Shown: one piece after another, positions 6,444 through 17,900 of the stretch
Layout: each line of letters opens with the position of its first letter
How positions within the stretch are numbered: position 1 is the stretch's first letter
Virus record (IMG/VR): IMGVR_UViG_3300006919_000010
Span: 1-43,350 of that record
Direction: 5' to 3' (one strand)
Length of the DNA stretch: 43,350 nt
From: a virus
The notes under the pieces: model-generated
Told to the model about the DNA's origin: nothing
The model's input: only the letters and a program-made list of their open reading frames with translations
Database searches by the model: none
Position numbers and translations under genes: made by a program

Positions 6444-7958
6444 ATGGATAACTTTCACCTTTTCCTAGCAGAAGTTTTTGCTGGATACCAAGATGGCTAT
6501 GGAGTCTCTATTGTCAATGATGATCATATTAAAGGAACTAAAAGAAGTGCAAAATCATTCTGGAAGCATGAAAAGCTAACAGATAAAATATGGCAAGAAC
6601 ATACTGATGGTAAAACATCTATCGGAGTATCACCACTTGGCGATAAATCAAAGATAAAATGGGGTGCTATTGATATTGATGAATATACTATTCAGTTAGT
6701 TGATCTAATTGATAAGATAGAATCAAATAATCTGCCAATAGTACTTTTTAGATCAAAATCAGGTGGAGCACACTTATTTGTATTCTTTACAGAACCAATA
6801 GAAGCTAAAATAGCACGGGAAGCCATGTCAAATATGGCAACAATTATGGGCTTCCCTGGAGTAGAAATATTCCCAAAGCAAGATAAAAGAAATGAAAAGC
6901 TACCCTATGGTAACTGGATCAATATACCATACTTTAATGCAGAAGAAACAGACAGATATGCAATAGATAAAAACGGTAACGCAGTATTAGCAGAGCATTT
7001 TAAGGATCACTTATTTGAAAAAAGAATAGGTAAACAAGCTGTTGAGTACTTTGCTAACCTAAAAGTCGATATTAATGCACCAAAAGAAGAAAATGAACCA
7101 CTCAAAGGTGGACCACCATGCCTTAATAAGCTCATTGTCGAAGGCTTCCCACCTAACACACGAAACAACTCACTCTTTAATTTTGGCGTCTATGCCAAGA
7201 AAGCAGCACCACAACGATGGAAAGAGTATATTACCAAATTTAATGAAGAATACATATCACCAAGCTTAGAAACTAAAGAAGTAAACAATATAATAAGGTC
7301 TCTCGATGTTAATGACTACAATTATAAATGTAATGATGTACCAATAGTCAATGTATGTAACAAAGCAAGATGTATGTCTTGCCAGTTTGGGATAAGGGCT
7401 ACCGATGAAATGCCAGCGTTCGGCAGACTTCAAAAAACCTTATCCGATCCCCCGCTATGGAGCGTATCTATAGTAGATGGCGGAGAAGTTGAATTAACTA
7501 CTGAGGAATTGCAATCACCAAGATTATTTCAAAAAAAAGCATTAGAAGCCTTTAATATTATTACACCAATCCCCAAGCCAGAGGAATGGAGAATGATAAT
7601 AAAAGGACTTCTTGATAACCTAAAAATCGTAGAAATACCAGATGACACAAACCCAAAAGACATGGTCATTATTCATTTGTGGGAATTTCTTGAGGGTCGT
7701 GTTCAAGCTAAAGAAAGAAAGGAATTACTGGCAGGTAAACCTTGGGAAAATGACAAAAAACATCATTTTTCTATGAAATCTTTCAAAAGATACTTGACTC
7801 AAGTGAAATTTAACGCATTACCTGATAACAAGATCACAACCATTGTGAAAAATATTAAAGGATTACAGCACAGATTTATGAACATTCAGGGGAAGGGAAT
7901 GAACCTCTGGGTGTTACCAGTAAGAGAAACCCAAAACGAAAATACAGAAAATGAGTGA
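6444..7958 (+). CDS. archaeo-eukaryotic (TOTE-type) primase / primase-polymerase
   Basis: A 504-residue protein. The AEP catalytic core lies at about 55-165: GAIDID (74-79) with Asp77 and Asp79 binding metal, SKSGGAHLFVFF (104-115) with His110, VEIFPKQ (140-146), and GNWINIPYF (156-164). This order is the one seen in TOTE-type primases of phages and mobile elements. A Cys-rich segment near residues 290-315 (NVCNKARCMSC) may bind zinc. The C-terminal ~100 residues look like a small helical or winged-helix DNA-binding part. It probably makes primers, and perhaps DNA, for phage replication; no other polymerase gene is present. It overlaps the next gene by 8 bases. Confidence 0.85.
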   Translation: MDNFHLFLAEVFAGYQDGYGVSIVNDDHIKGTKRSAKSFWKHEKLTDKIWQEHTDGKTSIGVSPLGDKSKIKWGAIDIDEYTIQLVDLIDKIESNNLPIVLFRSKSGGAHLFVFFTEPIEAKIAREAMSNMATIMGFPGVEIFPKQDKRNEKLPYGNWINIPYFNAEETDRYAIDKNGNAVLAEHFKDHLFEKRIGKQAVEYFANLKVDINAPKEENEPLKGGPPCLNKLIVEGFPPNTRNNSLFNFGVYAKKAAPQRWKEYITKFNEEYISPSLETKEVNNIIRSLDVNDYNYKCNDVPIVNVCNKARCMSCQFGIRATDEMPAFGRLQKTLSDPPLWSVSIVDGGEVELTTEELQSPRLFQKKALEAFNIITPIPKPEEWRMIIKGLLDNLKIVEIPDDTNPKDMVIIHLWEFLEGRVQAKERKELLAGKPWENDKKHHFSMKSFKRYLTQVKFNALPDNKITTIVKNIKGLQHRFMNIQGKGMNLWVLPVRETQNENTENE

Positions 7959-8283
7959 AGATAACACTAATGTACGTAACGAAAACGCAGTAGATCCTTT
8001 TGAGGCTCTACAAAAAGCTGAAGCTGCTGCCGAACACAAGGTAACACGCAACTTCGGAGGTGTGCCTAGCCCACTACCTAAGTATAAAGATGTAATTACT
8101 ACACTCCGTGAAAAGGGATTTACCTTTGAAATGGTAAGCGAGTTCCTTAAAGCGGAATGTAAGATTGATCACGGTGCTGGCCCACAAACCATTCGTAATT
8201 ACCTTGTAGAAGAAGGTCTTTATGAACCACCTAAGCGTAATGTAGCCAAGAAAGACGAAGAACAAGAAACACAATACGCCTAA
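7951..8283 (+). CDS. small helix-turn-helix-like DNA-binding protein
   Basis: A 110-residue protein. Residues ~50-95 (YKDVITTLREKGFTFEMVSE, then a linker and QTIRNYLVEEGLYEPP) look like a helix-turn-helix unit of the type seen in plasmid and phage accessory DNA-binding proteins. Acidic and basic tails flank it. The N-terminus SEDNTN resembles that of the 5049 gene. It sits between primase and UvrD-like helicase, so it could load either one on DNA or act as a regulator of the operator-like palindromes at 42.3-42.5 kb; both are guesses. Confidence 0.6.
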   Translation: MSEDNTNVRNENAVDPFEALQKAEAAAEHKVTRNFGGVPSPLPKYKDVITTLREKGFTFEMVSEFLKAECKIDHGAGPQTIRNYLVEEGLYEPPKRNVAKKDEEQETQYA

Positions 8284-9795
8284 ATGAACCCTGATAAGAC
8301 CGAAATTATTCTCGGCCCTCCAGGAACAGGTAAAACCACTAAACTTCTAGAAATACTGGAGAGGTCGCTAAAATCATTTAGGTCAGAAACTATCAGCTTC
8401 ATATCATTCACACGGAAGGCAGCCAATGAGGCTGCCTTTCGTGCGTGTGAGGCACTTAATAAAGAACGGGACGAGTTCCCGCTTTTTCGTACTATGCACA
8501 GCATAGCTTACGAATACTTAAGTATCAATAGAAGTAATATAGTAATACCAAGTGATTATTTTACAATAGCCAAGAAAGCAGGAACATTTATCAACTTTAG
8601 TAAAGGAGATAAGTTTAACAATCCAGAAGGATTAGCAGCAGGTAATAAAATACTGTCTATCATATCATATGCTAAAAACAACGAAGTAGAGCTAAAAGAA
8701 GCATGGGAAATACTAGGCGGAATTAACTGGATAGAAGTAGAAAACTTCAACAAAATATACACAACCTACAAAAAGGAGAAAAATAAGTTAGACTTTGACG
8801 ACATCATCCATAAATATGCCTCCGAAGGTATAGTGCCTAATATCAATGTATTATTCATTGACGAAGCACAAGACTTAAGCAAAGCTCAATGGAAGATGGC
8901 TGAAAGACTATCTAAGAAAACTCATGTCAACTACGTTGCAGGAGATGATGACCAATCTATCTACCAATGGGCAGGTGCGTGTACGGAGTCTTTTATTAAT
9001 CTTGAAGGTAAACCGACCACCTTATCATATTCTTACAGGATACCCAAGTCCGTACACAGCCTTGCTATTTCCATTACTAAAAAGATTAAAAATAGAAGAG
9101 ATAAACATTATAAGCCATGTGCTGACCGAGACGGAATGGTTATATTTCTACAAGATATATTCCAAATACCTTTTTGTGATAAAGAGAGTTGGCTACTTCT
9201 GGGAAGAAACAACTCTCAATTAGTGTATTATGAAAAATTATGTGAAGAATATGGATTACCATTCGTTAGCGTTAATCCTGATGAAGCACTTAATAAAATA
9301 ATAACCGCTGTCACCACTTGGAAAGAATTAAGGGCGGGAGGCCATGTTCTAGCCAAGAGAGCCAAAATCTGCTACGAATATATGCGTCCAGTCGAAAGAG
9401 TTGCTCTAGGCGGTAAAAAGAAGCTCCAATCGCTTAATGATTCGATGAATCTGTGCATGAATGACCTCAGGAATCAATATGGCTGCGTTTGCAGTGATTA
9501 TGATTGGGATTATGCACTAGATAAACTGGATGATAAAGGTAGAGCATACCTTAAGGCTATTGAATCACATCCTGACTTCTATGAACCTAAAATAACAATA
9601 TCAACTATTCATGGTGCTAAAGGTGGAGAAGCTGACAATGTAGTACTAGCCACCGACATGGGCCAACTAACCTACCGATCATATACCGAAGAAGACCAAG
9701 ACGCTGAACATAGAGTCTGGTACGTTGGTGTAACAAGAACCAAAAATAAACTATATATAATACAACCACAAACAGATTATTACTATGAACTCTGA
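8284..9795 (+). CDS. UvrD/Rep-type SF1A DNA helicase
   Basis: A 503-residue protein with all core motifs in order: Walker A GPPGTGKTT (11-19), SFTRKAANEA (motif Ia), FIDEAQD (motif II), GDDDQSIYQWAGA (motif III), SYSYRIP (motif IV), STIHGAKGGEADNVVLA (motif V) and VWYVGVTRTKN (motif VI). SF1A helicases unwind DNA 3' to 5' using ATP. At ~500 residues it is a compact form, with short 1B and 2B parts and no nuclease domain. The start is 3 bases after the previous stop. It probably acts as the replicative or repair helicase with the primase. Confidence 0.93.
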   Translation: MNPDKTEIILGPPGTGKTTKLLEILERSLKSFRSETISFISFTRKAANEAAFRACEALNKERDEFPLFRTMHSIAYEYLSINRSNIVIPSDYFTIAKKAGTFINFSKGDKFNNPEGLAAGNKILSIISYAKNNEVELKEAWEILGGINWIEVENFNKIYTTYKKEKNKLDFDDIIHKYASEGIVPNINVLFIDEAQDLSKAQWKMAERLSKKTHVNYVAGDDDQSIYQWAGACTESFINLEGKPTTLSYSYRIPKSVHSLAISITKKIKNRRDKHYKPCADRDGMVIFLQDIFQIPFCDKESWLLLGRNNSQLVYYEKLCEEYGLPFVSVNPDEALNKIITAVTTWKELRAGGHVLAKRAKICYEYMRPVERVALGGKKKLQSLNDSMNLCMNDLRNQYGCVCSDYDWDYALDKLDDKGRAYLKAIESHPDFYEPKITISTIHGAKGGEADNVVLATDMGQLTYRSYTEEDQDAEHRVWYVGVTRTKNKLYIIQPQTDYYYEL

Positions 9796-10036
9796 AGACA
9801 CAGAACAAAAAATAGAAACAAAAAGCGAAGTCCCTAGGCAGACCTATATCCCAGGAACTATTGAAACCATTGATGAAGCAATTCAGACAATGGCAGTAAT
9901 TAAAAATGATGTAAATAAAGAAATGCAATACTTCGATCAATGTTACCGAAGACTAAGTTTATTAATTATTAACTACAATAAACTTAATGCACAACTAGAA
10001 AAAATAATACACTTACAAAAACAAAATGAAAGCTGA
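9785..10036 (+). CDS. small coiled-coil protein, unknown function
   Basis: An 83-residue protein. The N-terminus is acidic (NSEDTEQKIETKSE), then a long helix with heptad-like hydrophobics (IDEAIQTMAVIKNDVNKEMQ onward) forms a probable coiled coil to the C-terminus. It overlaps the helicase gene by 11 bases. The family is not recognised. It may be a helicase partner or a structural small protein of the replisome, judged from position only. Confidence 0.6.
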   Translation: MNSEDTEQKIETKSEVPRQTYIPGTIETIDEAIQTMAVIKNDVNKEMQYFDQCYRRLSLLIINYNKLNAQLEKIIHLQKQNES

Positions 10037-10082
10037 TATACCACAGCATTTAATAGATGATCTACAGGAGAGATATATATGA
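10026..10082 (+). CDS. possible 18-residue micro-protein or coupling leader
   Basis: A short frame MKADIPQHLIDDLQERYI. It overlaps the preceding stop and ends in an ATGA with the next start, so it bridges the 42-base gap in the same overlapping style as the rest of the operon. Its end carries AGGAGA, a Shine-Dalgarno-like sequence just before the gene at 10079. It may be translated only to couple the next gene. Evidence is limited to position and spacing. Confidence 0.35.
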   Translation: MKADIPQHLIDDLQERYI

Positions 10083-10270
10083 AAAGCATTAAAGATTGGC
10101 TAGGAGAAAACTATCCTAAAATACTATGCGAATATCAATTATTAATAAAAGATGAAAAAGAGACTAGATCTGAAAATCATTATGCAGTATATTTTCAAAT
10201 GAAAAAAGAAAGAGGGGAAGAACCATTATTATATGATGACTGGATAAGAAAAGGAAGACCATTCTCATGA
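10079..10270 (+). CDS. small protein upstream of SNF2-like helicase, unknown
   Basis: A 63-residue protein with alternating charged and aromatic residues (KSIKDWLGENYPKILCEYQL, then EEPLLYDDWIRKGRPFS). No family was recognised. It is one of few genes here with a visible Shine-Dalgarno-like AGGAGA, about 9 bases upstream. It overlaps the helicase start by ATGA. It is possibly a partner of the helicase. Confidence 0.6.
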   Translation: MKSIKDWLGENYPKILCEYQLLIKDEKETRSENHYAVYFQMKKERGEEPLLYDDWIRKGRPFS

Positions 10271-11730
10271 TATTCAAAACTAAGCCATACCAACACCAGC
10301 TCGAAACTTACGAGCTAACCAAAGATAAAGAATACTTTGCTTATCTTATGGAAATGGGACTAGGTAAAACTAAAGTCACTATTGATGTTTTTAATAATCT
10401 ATACTCAAAGAATGAAGTAAATGCTATACTTGTCCTTGCTCCAAAATCAGTCTATATGAACTGGTATAAAGAGTTTGAAATACACTTCAATCAAGAAGTC
10501 TATGCCATTGCACACCACTCATCAAGCCTTGGAAAAAAAGATAAAAATTCATTAAATTATGTAATAAATAGCCAAATACCAATACCTAAAGTATTACTAG
10601 TAAACACTGAATCAATAAGAAGTAAAAAAGGCTTTACAGCTTGTTATGACTTTCTTAAGCTAAATAGAGTTATGATGGTTGTAGATGAATCAACAGATAT
10701 AAAAACCCATAACTCTAAACAAACAGTAGCAGCTACTAACCTCGGAACAATGGCTAAAGTAAGAAGAATACTTACTGGAACGCCTATTAGCCAAGATCCG
10801 CTTGATCTATATTCACAATTTGAGTTTCTTAAACAGGGCATAATGCAGTCAACTAACTTCTATGCCTTTAAGTACACTTACGCAAATATAGTTAAAATTG
10901 ATCTAGGGCCAGGAAGACCAAGCTATGAAAAGGTTAATGGCTTTATGAACCTAGATCAATTAAAGAAAATAATAAAACCTCATTGCGTAAGAATACTAAA
11001 AAAAGATTGTCTAGATTTACCAAATAAAATATATTCAGTTAGAGAGCTAGAACTTAGTGCAGAACAAAAAGCGTACTATAATCAGCTAAAAGAGCTAGCT
11101 ATAATAATGCACGAAAAAGGAGAATTAACAGTTCAATCTGCATTAGAAACTATGAATAAATTGCATCAAATCACTTGCGGACATCTTAAGCTAGACAATG
11201 GAGAAATAATCAGGTTTAAGGATAATAATAAACTAAAAGAAATAAACAGAATAACAAAGGAATTAGACAATGAATCAAAAGTTATCATCTGGTGCAACTA
11301 CCAAGAAGACGTTAGAATACTCCATGAAGAAATTAAACAATCAGTCACTTATTATGGGCCAAACACAATCGAGCAAAGACAAAATGCTATCAAAGATTTC
11401 CAAGAAGGTGAAGCTAAGTACTTTATTTCAACTCAACAGTGCGGCGGTAAGGGTATTACTCTAACAGCAGCACAATACGCAATATATTACTCTAATGGAT
11501 ATCGACTACTCGATAGACTACAATCAGAAGACAGACATCATAGAATAGGACAAACAAAACAATGCCATTATACGGACCTAGTTATAAAAGACACCATCTG
11601 CGAACGGGTAAAGCAATCTATTCAAAAAAAAGGAAATGATGCAGAAGAATTTTTATCATCAATGAAAAGTATTAAAACAATAACAGATAAAATCGAAGAA
11701 AATCCTGCTGAACTCCTTAAAATAATATGA
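10267..11730 (+). CDS. SNF2/DEAD-like SF2 helicase
   Basis: A 487-residue protein: Q-motif-like YQHQLETYEL near residue 8, Walker A MGLGKTK (about 31-37), LVLAPKSVYMNW (motif Ia), VVDESTDIKT (motif II as DEST in place of DEAH), LTGTPISQDPLDLYSQFEFL (motif III, typical of SNF2), a Q-rich GGKGITLTAA (motif V) and DRHHRIGQT (motif VI, an exact SNF2 signature). SNF2-type phage helicases remodel DNA-protein complexes or branched DNA. Motif II with Ser in place of Ala or Cys is unusual but has the acidic pair. No nuclease domain is attached. Confidence 0.92.
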   Translation: MIFKTKPYQHQLETYELTKDKEYFAYLMEMGLGKTKVTIDVFNNLYSKNEVNAILVLAPKSVYMNWYKEFEIHFNQEVYAIAHHSSSLGKKDKNSLNYVINSQIPIPKVLLVNTESIRSKKGFTACYDFLKLNRVMMVVDESTDIKTHNSKQTVAATNLGTMAKVRRILTGTPISQDPLDLYSQFEFLKQGIMQSTNFYAFKYTYANIVKIDLGPGRPSYEKVNGFMNLDQLKKIIKPHCVRILKKDCLDLPNKIYSVRELELSAEQKAYYNQLKELAIIMHEKGELTVQSALETMNKLHQITCGHLKLDNGEIIRFKDNNKLKEINRITKELDNESKVIIWCNYQEDVRILHEEIKQSVTYYGPNTIEQRQNAIKDFQEGEAKYFISTQQCGGKGITLTAAQYAIYYSNGYRLLDRLQSEDRHHRIGQTKQCHYTDLVIKDTICERVKQSIQKKGNDAEEFLSSMKSIKTITDKIEENPAELLKII

Positions 11731-11993
11731 ACAAAAAAATTGATTACCTAACTAAACCAATAGGCGAACCACAAGAGCGTCACGATACGCACGTTAAAAA
11801 ATCAAGAGTAGAAAAATATGACAGAAAAAACCTGTATGTATCTAAATGCGGAATGTACAAGTTTAATAGCTTATCACAATTAGTCAATTACGGATGGAAA
11901 TACTTTTGGTCAAATAGACCACAAGATCCGCCATCAGACATACTGCAAACCAATGTAATGAATATTAGCGACCCAGATGAAAACCATTATTAA
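11727..11993 (+). CDS. last gene of the early operon, unknown small protein
   Basis: An 88-residue protein. The N-terminus is basic (HVKKSRVEKYDRKN), then CGMYKFNSLSQLVNYGWKYFW, an aromatic-rich stretch, and an acidic C-terminus. The family is not recognised. Its TAA at 11991-11993 overlaps the TAA of the opposing 2742-residue gene (TTAA at 11990-11993), so the two operons meet with no spacer or terminator. Confidence 0.6.
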   Translation: MNKKIDYLTKPIGEPQERHDTHVKKSRVEKYDRKNLYVSKCGMYKFNSLSQLVNYGWKYFWSNRPQDPPSDILQTNVMNISDPDENHY

Positions 11994-14900
11994 TCAAAAG
12001 GATTAATGCTCTCATCTGCTTGCAACCATACCCCTGAACCAAGCTTTTCTAAAGCATTATCACGGCCCTCTATCCACTCTCCATCATCAAAAAGTGAAAT
12101 AGAAGGCTGAAAAACAAAACGGTCAAAAGCAGCCCTACCTAAAAAATGGCTTTCAAATGGCATAAATGCTCTACCAGCCTGAATAGTCTTAGAACCTAAC
12201 GTCCCTGGACTCTCAGCATCAAGGATATTAAATACCTTATCTGCCTTAGCCTTAGGCACTCCTAAATGATAGTTAGCTATCCTATTAAAAAAAGGCTCAT
12301 CGCTATCCCATTCGCCAGATAACATGGAAGTGTAAATTCCACCAAACCCTGAGCCAGCAATAGCACCCCAAGCAGCAGACTTGCCCCACAAGCGAGGCTC
12401 TCTATTACTAAGCATATCTTTAATAAGATTAAGTAAATATGCAAGCATTACCATATAGCCCATAAAGTAAGCTGTACGTAATTGACTCTGAGGATTGCCA
12501 CTAATTAAGTCGGCCATATTTTTACCAAAGTGCTTCTTAATAAAAGCCATAGGATATTGATGATAGAGAGCCATATTACTAAGAATCGCTCTCTGCCAAG
12601 TACCTGACTGAAAACCAAGAGTAGTAAGAGTACGCTCTAAATAACCAGGCATAAGAACACCCTTATTCATTTCAGTATTAAGCATCTTCTGATATTTCGT
12701 ATCTACCTCATCAGCAAGCTGCTTGTACAATGAATCAGTGACCTCTGTGTAGCCCTTACTTATTGCGAGAACCTTTAAGGCTTCAGGATTAACATCTTCA
12801 ATTCTTGAAATAATATCAAAGTCTTCAGAAAAGCCTTCTTCGCCCCAATTTATTTTCTTGGAGTTAGACCTAATAACATCCCATTCATATTGATTAATAC
12901 CATATTCTGCGAATGTATCACGAGTACCTTGAGGCAATGAATCAAAATCCATATCCTTAGCACTACCAATACCAGTCATAAAAATCGAAGTAAAAACAGT
13001 CCTACCAAGATCCATAACATGATTCATACCAGTAACATCAAATACGAACTTATTCCAAGTCCTCATCTTATTCATATTTGATCCAGAAGATCCAGTAGCC
13101 CTAAGCATATTAGTAAGAGTCAACGCAGCAGTAACACCAATCCGCTTAATCTCATGCTTACGCTCAGGATGTTTTTTTATAGAATCAATAATAGTACTCC
13201 ATACTGGCTTATGGATGAGATCTCCAATGGAATCATCTAGCGTCTTGCGAATTGTTCCAAAGTCACTAAGAGAAGTAACAGCTGCCATGCCGATAGTTGA
13301 CGGAATAAAAACACCGAACTTCATAAAGTCTTCAATAGCTGTTATTGTATTATTGGCAGAAAGGTCATTAAGACCAAGTGCCTCACGAGCAAAATCCTCA
13401 GGGCCACGCTTAGCGACATTATAAAAGAACCAGTGATAAGGATAGAGCCAGTCCTTGTGCTTACCAAAGTCTTCCTTAACCTTAGGAAATATGTCACTAA
13501 AGAAATCCATAGCCTGCTCCATAGGAGAGTTAAACTCAGAGGACTTGCCAGTATGAATCTCGATGGCTAAGTTATTAGCAAGTGTACGCCTATCCTCGAT
13601 AAAGCCAAGGTTAGGATCATAAGAGCCAAACTCTTCCATAACCTTCATACGATCCATTGGCGTGTTATAGAAGATAGTAGTCTGTAGCTCTGAGCGGTTA
13701 GAGCGATAGAAGTCACCACTGCCAACATCACCATCTTCCTTATTAGGCTTCAAGTAACCAGATCTATCAAGAGTCATATCGTGAACCTTGTCGTAATGAT
13801 TAGAGAAGAATAAATATTCAGCAAACTTAGCAAGCGTTAGACCTCCTTTATCCTTGTAATATCTTTCTAAATTTGGATCATGACGAAAGTTAGCTTCTGC
13901 TAACTTCTCAGGAACAATTTCGTCATGGGGTATAATAACAGTCTGTTCACCATTCTTATATCTCTCAATAAAAGCTGCTCGATCATTACCAAAAATTCTC
14001 TCTCTATTAAGATACATCTGAAGGCCAAGCCACTTAATTGCATAAATAGAGCTATTGTAAGCAGAAGTATTAGAATTATATTCCCACTGGTAGCCATCTG
14101 AGTAATAAGTATCCATCTCAAATGTCTTAGCATGATTGATGTCAACCTCATTCAGCATATAGTCAATAAAGTCCTTACGACCATCATCAACTGTCTGCAT
14201 CTTGTTGTTTAACCTATTAAGCAGCTCACTCTCTTTCCTGCGAAAAAAGATGTCTTTTATATTGCCAAGGTCAGACTTAATGGAATCACCTATCGAGTGA
14301 TCAGAAATAAGCTCAGCATTCTTACTCTTGCCGCCATTTTGCATGAAGATAGCATTCCAAAGCATAGGCACACCACGCATGGTATTGACCTTGATCTCAC
14401 CTAATATACTATTATACTCATTGATCTTCTTGAGATTAGCATTGTACAAAATCTTGCCGATAGCAACAGCATTCTTATCAAGATAGACATCTTGATCACG
14501 CCACTTAAAGGTATGGTCAGCACCAAGTGTTTCACCTTGTTCAAGCAGCATGTTTGCCATATTGTATTTGGACTGAAATTCCCTATCGGCCTTCATGTAA
14601 AGCTCAGTAAGACCAGCCTTATCAAGCTCACCATAGAAATCACCAAGGAATTTATGGATATAAGTGTCTCTAGTATTCTCTATAGATTCTAGGGTCTTAT
14701 GAAAAGCTACCTCATGGTTACCATCGTTGTCCCTAATCAGCTTATCAAAGTCGTTGTACTTCTTGATCCTGTGAAGCAATGATCTAAGCTCGGTAAAGTA
14801 ACCAGATGGCGTTTCAAGTTTATTATGCTGTTCTGGGGTAAGAACATTAATATAACGCTTATCTGTTTGACCTTCAGCACCCTTATTATTTCTCCAGTAA

Positions 14901-17900
14901 TTAAGAGCCTCTATTTGTTTTATTATATCTTTAATTTTACCCCTAAAGACTTGAGGTATGAGAACGTCATCGTAATGTGCGTTAATAGTACGACCAACCT
15001 CGACCTCCTTCTCGTTCATGCCTTGGAGCTTATTATAAACCCAATTCATGATCTGATTTTCAGCAAACTTATGACCTCGGTTCTTGGCGAAAACCATAGC
15101 AATAAACTCCTGGGCAATATTCATTCGGCTTAATAGCCCTTCAATATCATCCATGCCGTCAAACCTATCACGAAAGTCAGAAGGAACCTTGTCCTTAAAA
15201 TTAGACCAATCATAATAATCAAAGAGTTCCTTATAAGATTCTGGGTCAAGTCTCTTTAGATCATTAAGAAGAGCCTCAAAAGCATGTTTTCTCTTTTCAG
15301 CAGTAAACTCACCAATACTATCCCTAATCCTGTACTCAACCATAGCGTGAGTCACCTCTTCTCTTATAGCCAGGGCAACAGTATTGCTGCTCTGACTATC
15401 AATGAAGCTTCGACTGATCTTAATGCTATTATCTGATGGGGAGTATATGGCAGACTTAAGAGAGTCATCAAAAACGAGCTTAACACCCATAGACTTGATC
15501 AGGGTCATTAAGCCCTGCATGACATCATTGAACTTATTCTTAGTCGCTGGATCAGGCTTAGGCTCGTCACCCTTGCCTCCGACTTCTTCATTGACCTTAG
15601 CTAAGATAGCATCAATAGGCCCACCATCATCGAAAGTAAAGATTGGAGTTCTTAGCCACTTGATACCTAGCTCGTCTTCTAGTTCGCCACGAAGAACAGC
15701 GACATCGTTATGCAGTTGGTCAAGGTGAGTATCAAGATTTACATAACCAAGGCGATTATCGGATTGAACATTAGGCCTAGTCAATAGTGGATCAGCAGAG
15801 TTATCATAAGCCTCCATAAATGAAGTATTGATCTTATCTCCATTATTAAACATAACATTCTCATTATCAATATGAGAGATATCCCTATGATTGCCTGTAA
15901 GTTGATTCTCTGTATTAGTAAGAATCTTTTCCTCGCCTTCAACCTTCATAGAGCCAAACTCAGACTCAAGCACATTAGCAATATGTCTATGCATATCATC
16001 AAAGTTCTGCTGCGGAGTGCGATCCTTAAGATTTTCATACTCTATACCCTTACCAAAGATAGCTTTAGAGCTACCAGCCTGAATACCTATAGCATCAGGG
16101 TTAATTTCTTGACTCTGCTTAGCCCAAGCAAGTATATCCTGCATATACTTAGCAGCAGCATTAATGTTAAGCTGTTTGCCTACCTCTGGAGATTTAAGCA
16201 GACTAGAATCACCTGCCATGTAAGGCTTGCTTACATTATTGCGGCTAAGGATGTCATGCAATCTACCCCTACCTGACACATGATCACCAGGAAGAATAAA
16301 AAGATTATGACCTTCCTCAAAACCAGCAGCAAGAGCTGCCTTCTTAGCGGCTTCACCCTCGAAAGATAAGCCTTTATTATCTGTTTTACTAAAGATAATA
16401 ACAGAGTCAGCTTGACGCATATTAAGTGAATGCTGACCGACCCTATCCCAGAAAGCTGTCTGACCGCTTGTACGCTCCTTGTTCAATTCAGCCAGCCCAG
16501 ACTTCGCATGACCAGTCAAAGCCGCTCCACCTTCCTTAATTTTGCCGTCCTGAACGGGCGATAACTTCAATATTCGAGTCCTTGCCCGATATGGGAACCG
16601 TTTCTTCAAGTCTTCGCCAGTTATACCGAGCTTTTCGGCCCAAGAATCAACAACCTTAGGGTTCCATTGATACCTAACGCTTATTGAGCCGTTATCATGC
16701 TGCTCATATAAGAAGCCCTGGGGCTTGTCGCCACCTTCAGGATTATCAAGACGTGATTGTGCTGCCTCAAGATTAAGATGTTCAACAGTCTCTAAGAACT
16801 TATCAGGATCAATAATAGGCTTGAGGTTTACAGCATCAATCAAATCCTCGATAAGCTTCATAGTCTGACCAACTTCATGCTCATTAATGTTATCAGCAAT
16901 ATTCTGAAGGAAACTTGCAACCTGTTTAGGCGTATTTATGTCATCCTTAAGAAACTGACGAATAACGCCCTGAACTCCCTCAAAGTATCTTGATCTATGA
17001 TACTTATCCTTCTTATCGCCAAGGTGATCAATAAGCGTATCAAGTTGACCTTTCATATTAGTCATGCGGTCAAGCGGAGCAAGTTCGGCCTGTATCTTGG
17101 CGGCAGCATCCTTAGAGGTAGCACTAATACGAACAGGAACCTTAAGGCTATTCCAGTAAAGATCCTTACCATCTTTGGTATTCATACCAAAGAGATGGCG
17201 AATATAAGCCTCATATTGAGCAAACTTATCACTAGCCAGTTTTTGCTGACGGATAAGACGCTCTAACTCTGAGCGTCTGGCGATTGTGTCAAGGGAATCT
17301 GAAGGATCTTTAACGGGCTTTTCACCAGCAGCTATCCTTCTTAATCTGTTACGATTCTTAGCCTGTTGTCGTCTCTTAAGCTCCTTTAATCTTCTGGGCT
17401 TATCCATCTTCTCAAGTTCAAGAAGCTCAGCAATCTCCTTATTGGCAGCATCAGTAACCCTAAGAAGCTCAGCCTCAACTAGCATCCTATGTTTCTTAAG
17501 ATCATTAGAATCAGGATGAATACCGCTATCAAGCATCTCACGAAGAGTTGGCATGCCTTCTATTCTGTAGTCGGCTATTGCTTTAGGCACATAACCAACC
17601 TCTATGCCTTTCTCAATAAGATCTGGTGCTTCTTTCTGAGTGCCATCATAAAAATCCTTAGTACGCTTAGAGTCATACTCAGTACGCTTAGGGTCATACT
17701 TACGCTCGTAAGCGAAATCATCCCTTTGTTCATAAGGAGACTTAGGGGAATTAGAGTGTGCGACATTAACATCCCTGCCGAAATTATCGTAGATATGAAT
17801 ACCACTATCGAGAGATTCAACTTCCTCGATCTTAAAAACTCCGTGATCACTACTGGTCTGATCAATTAAGAGACCAAGTTCATTGCGAACCTGTTCAGTC

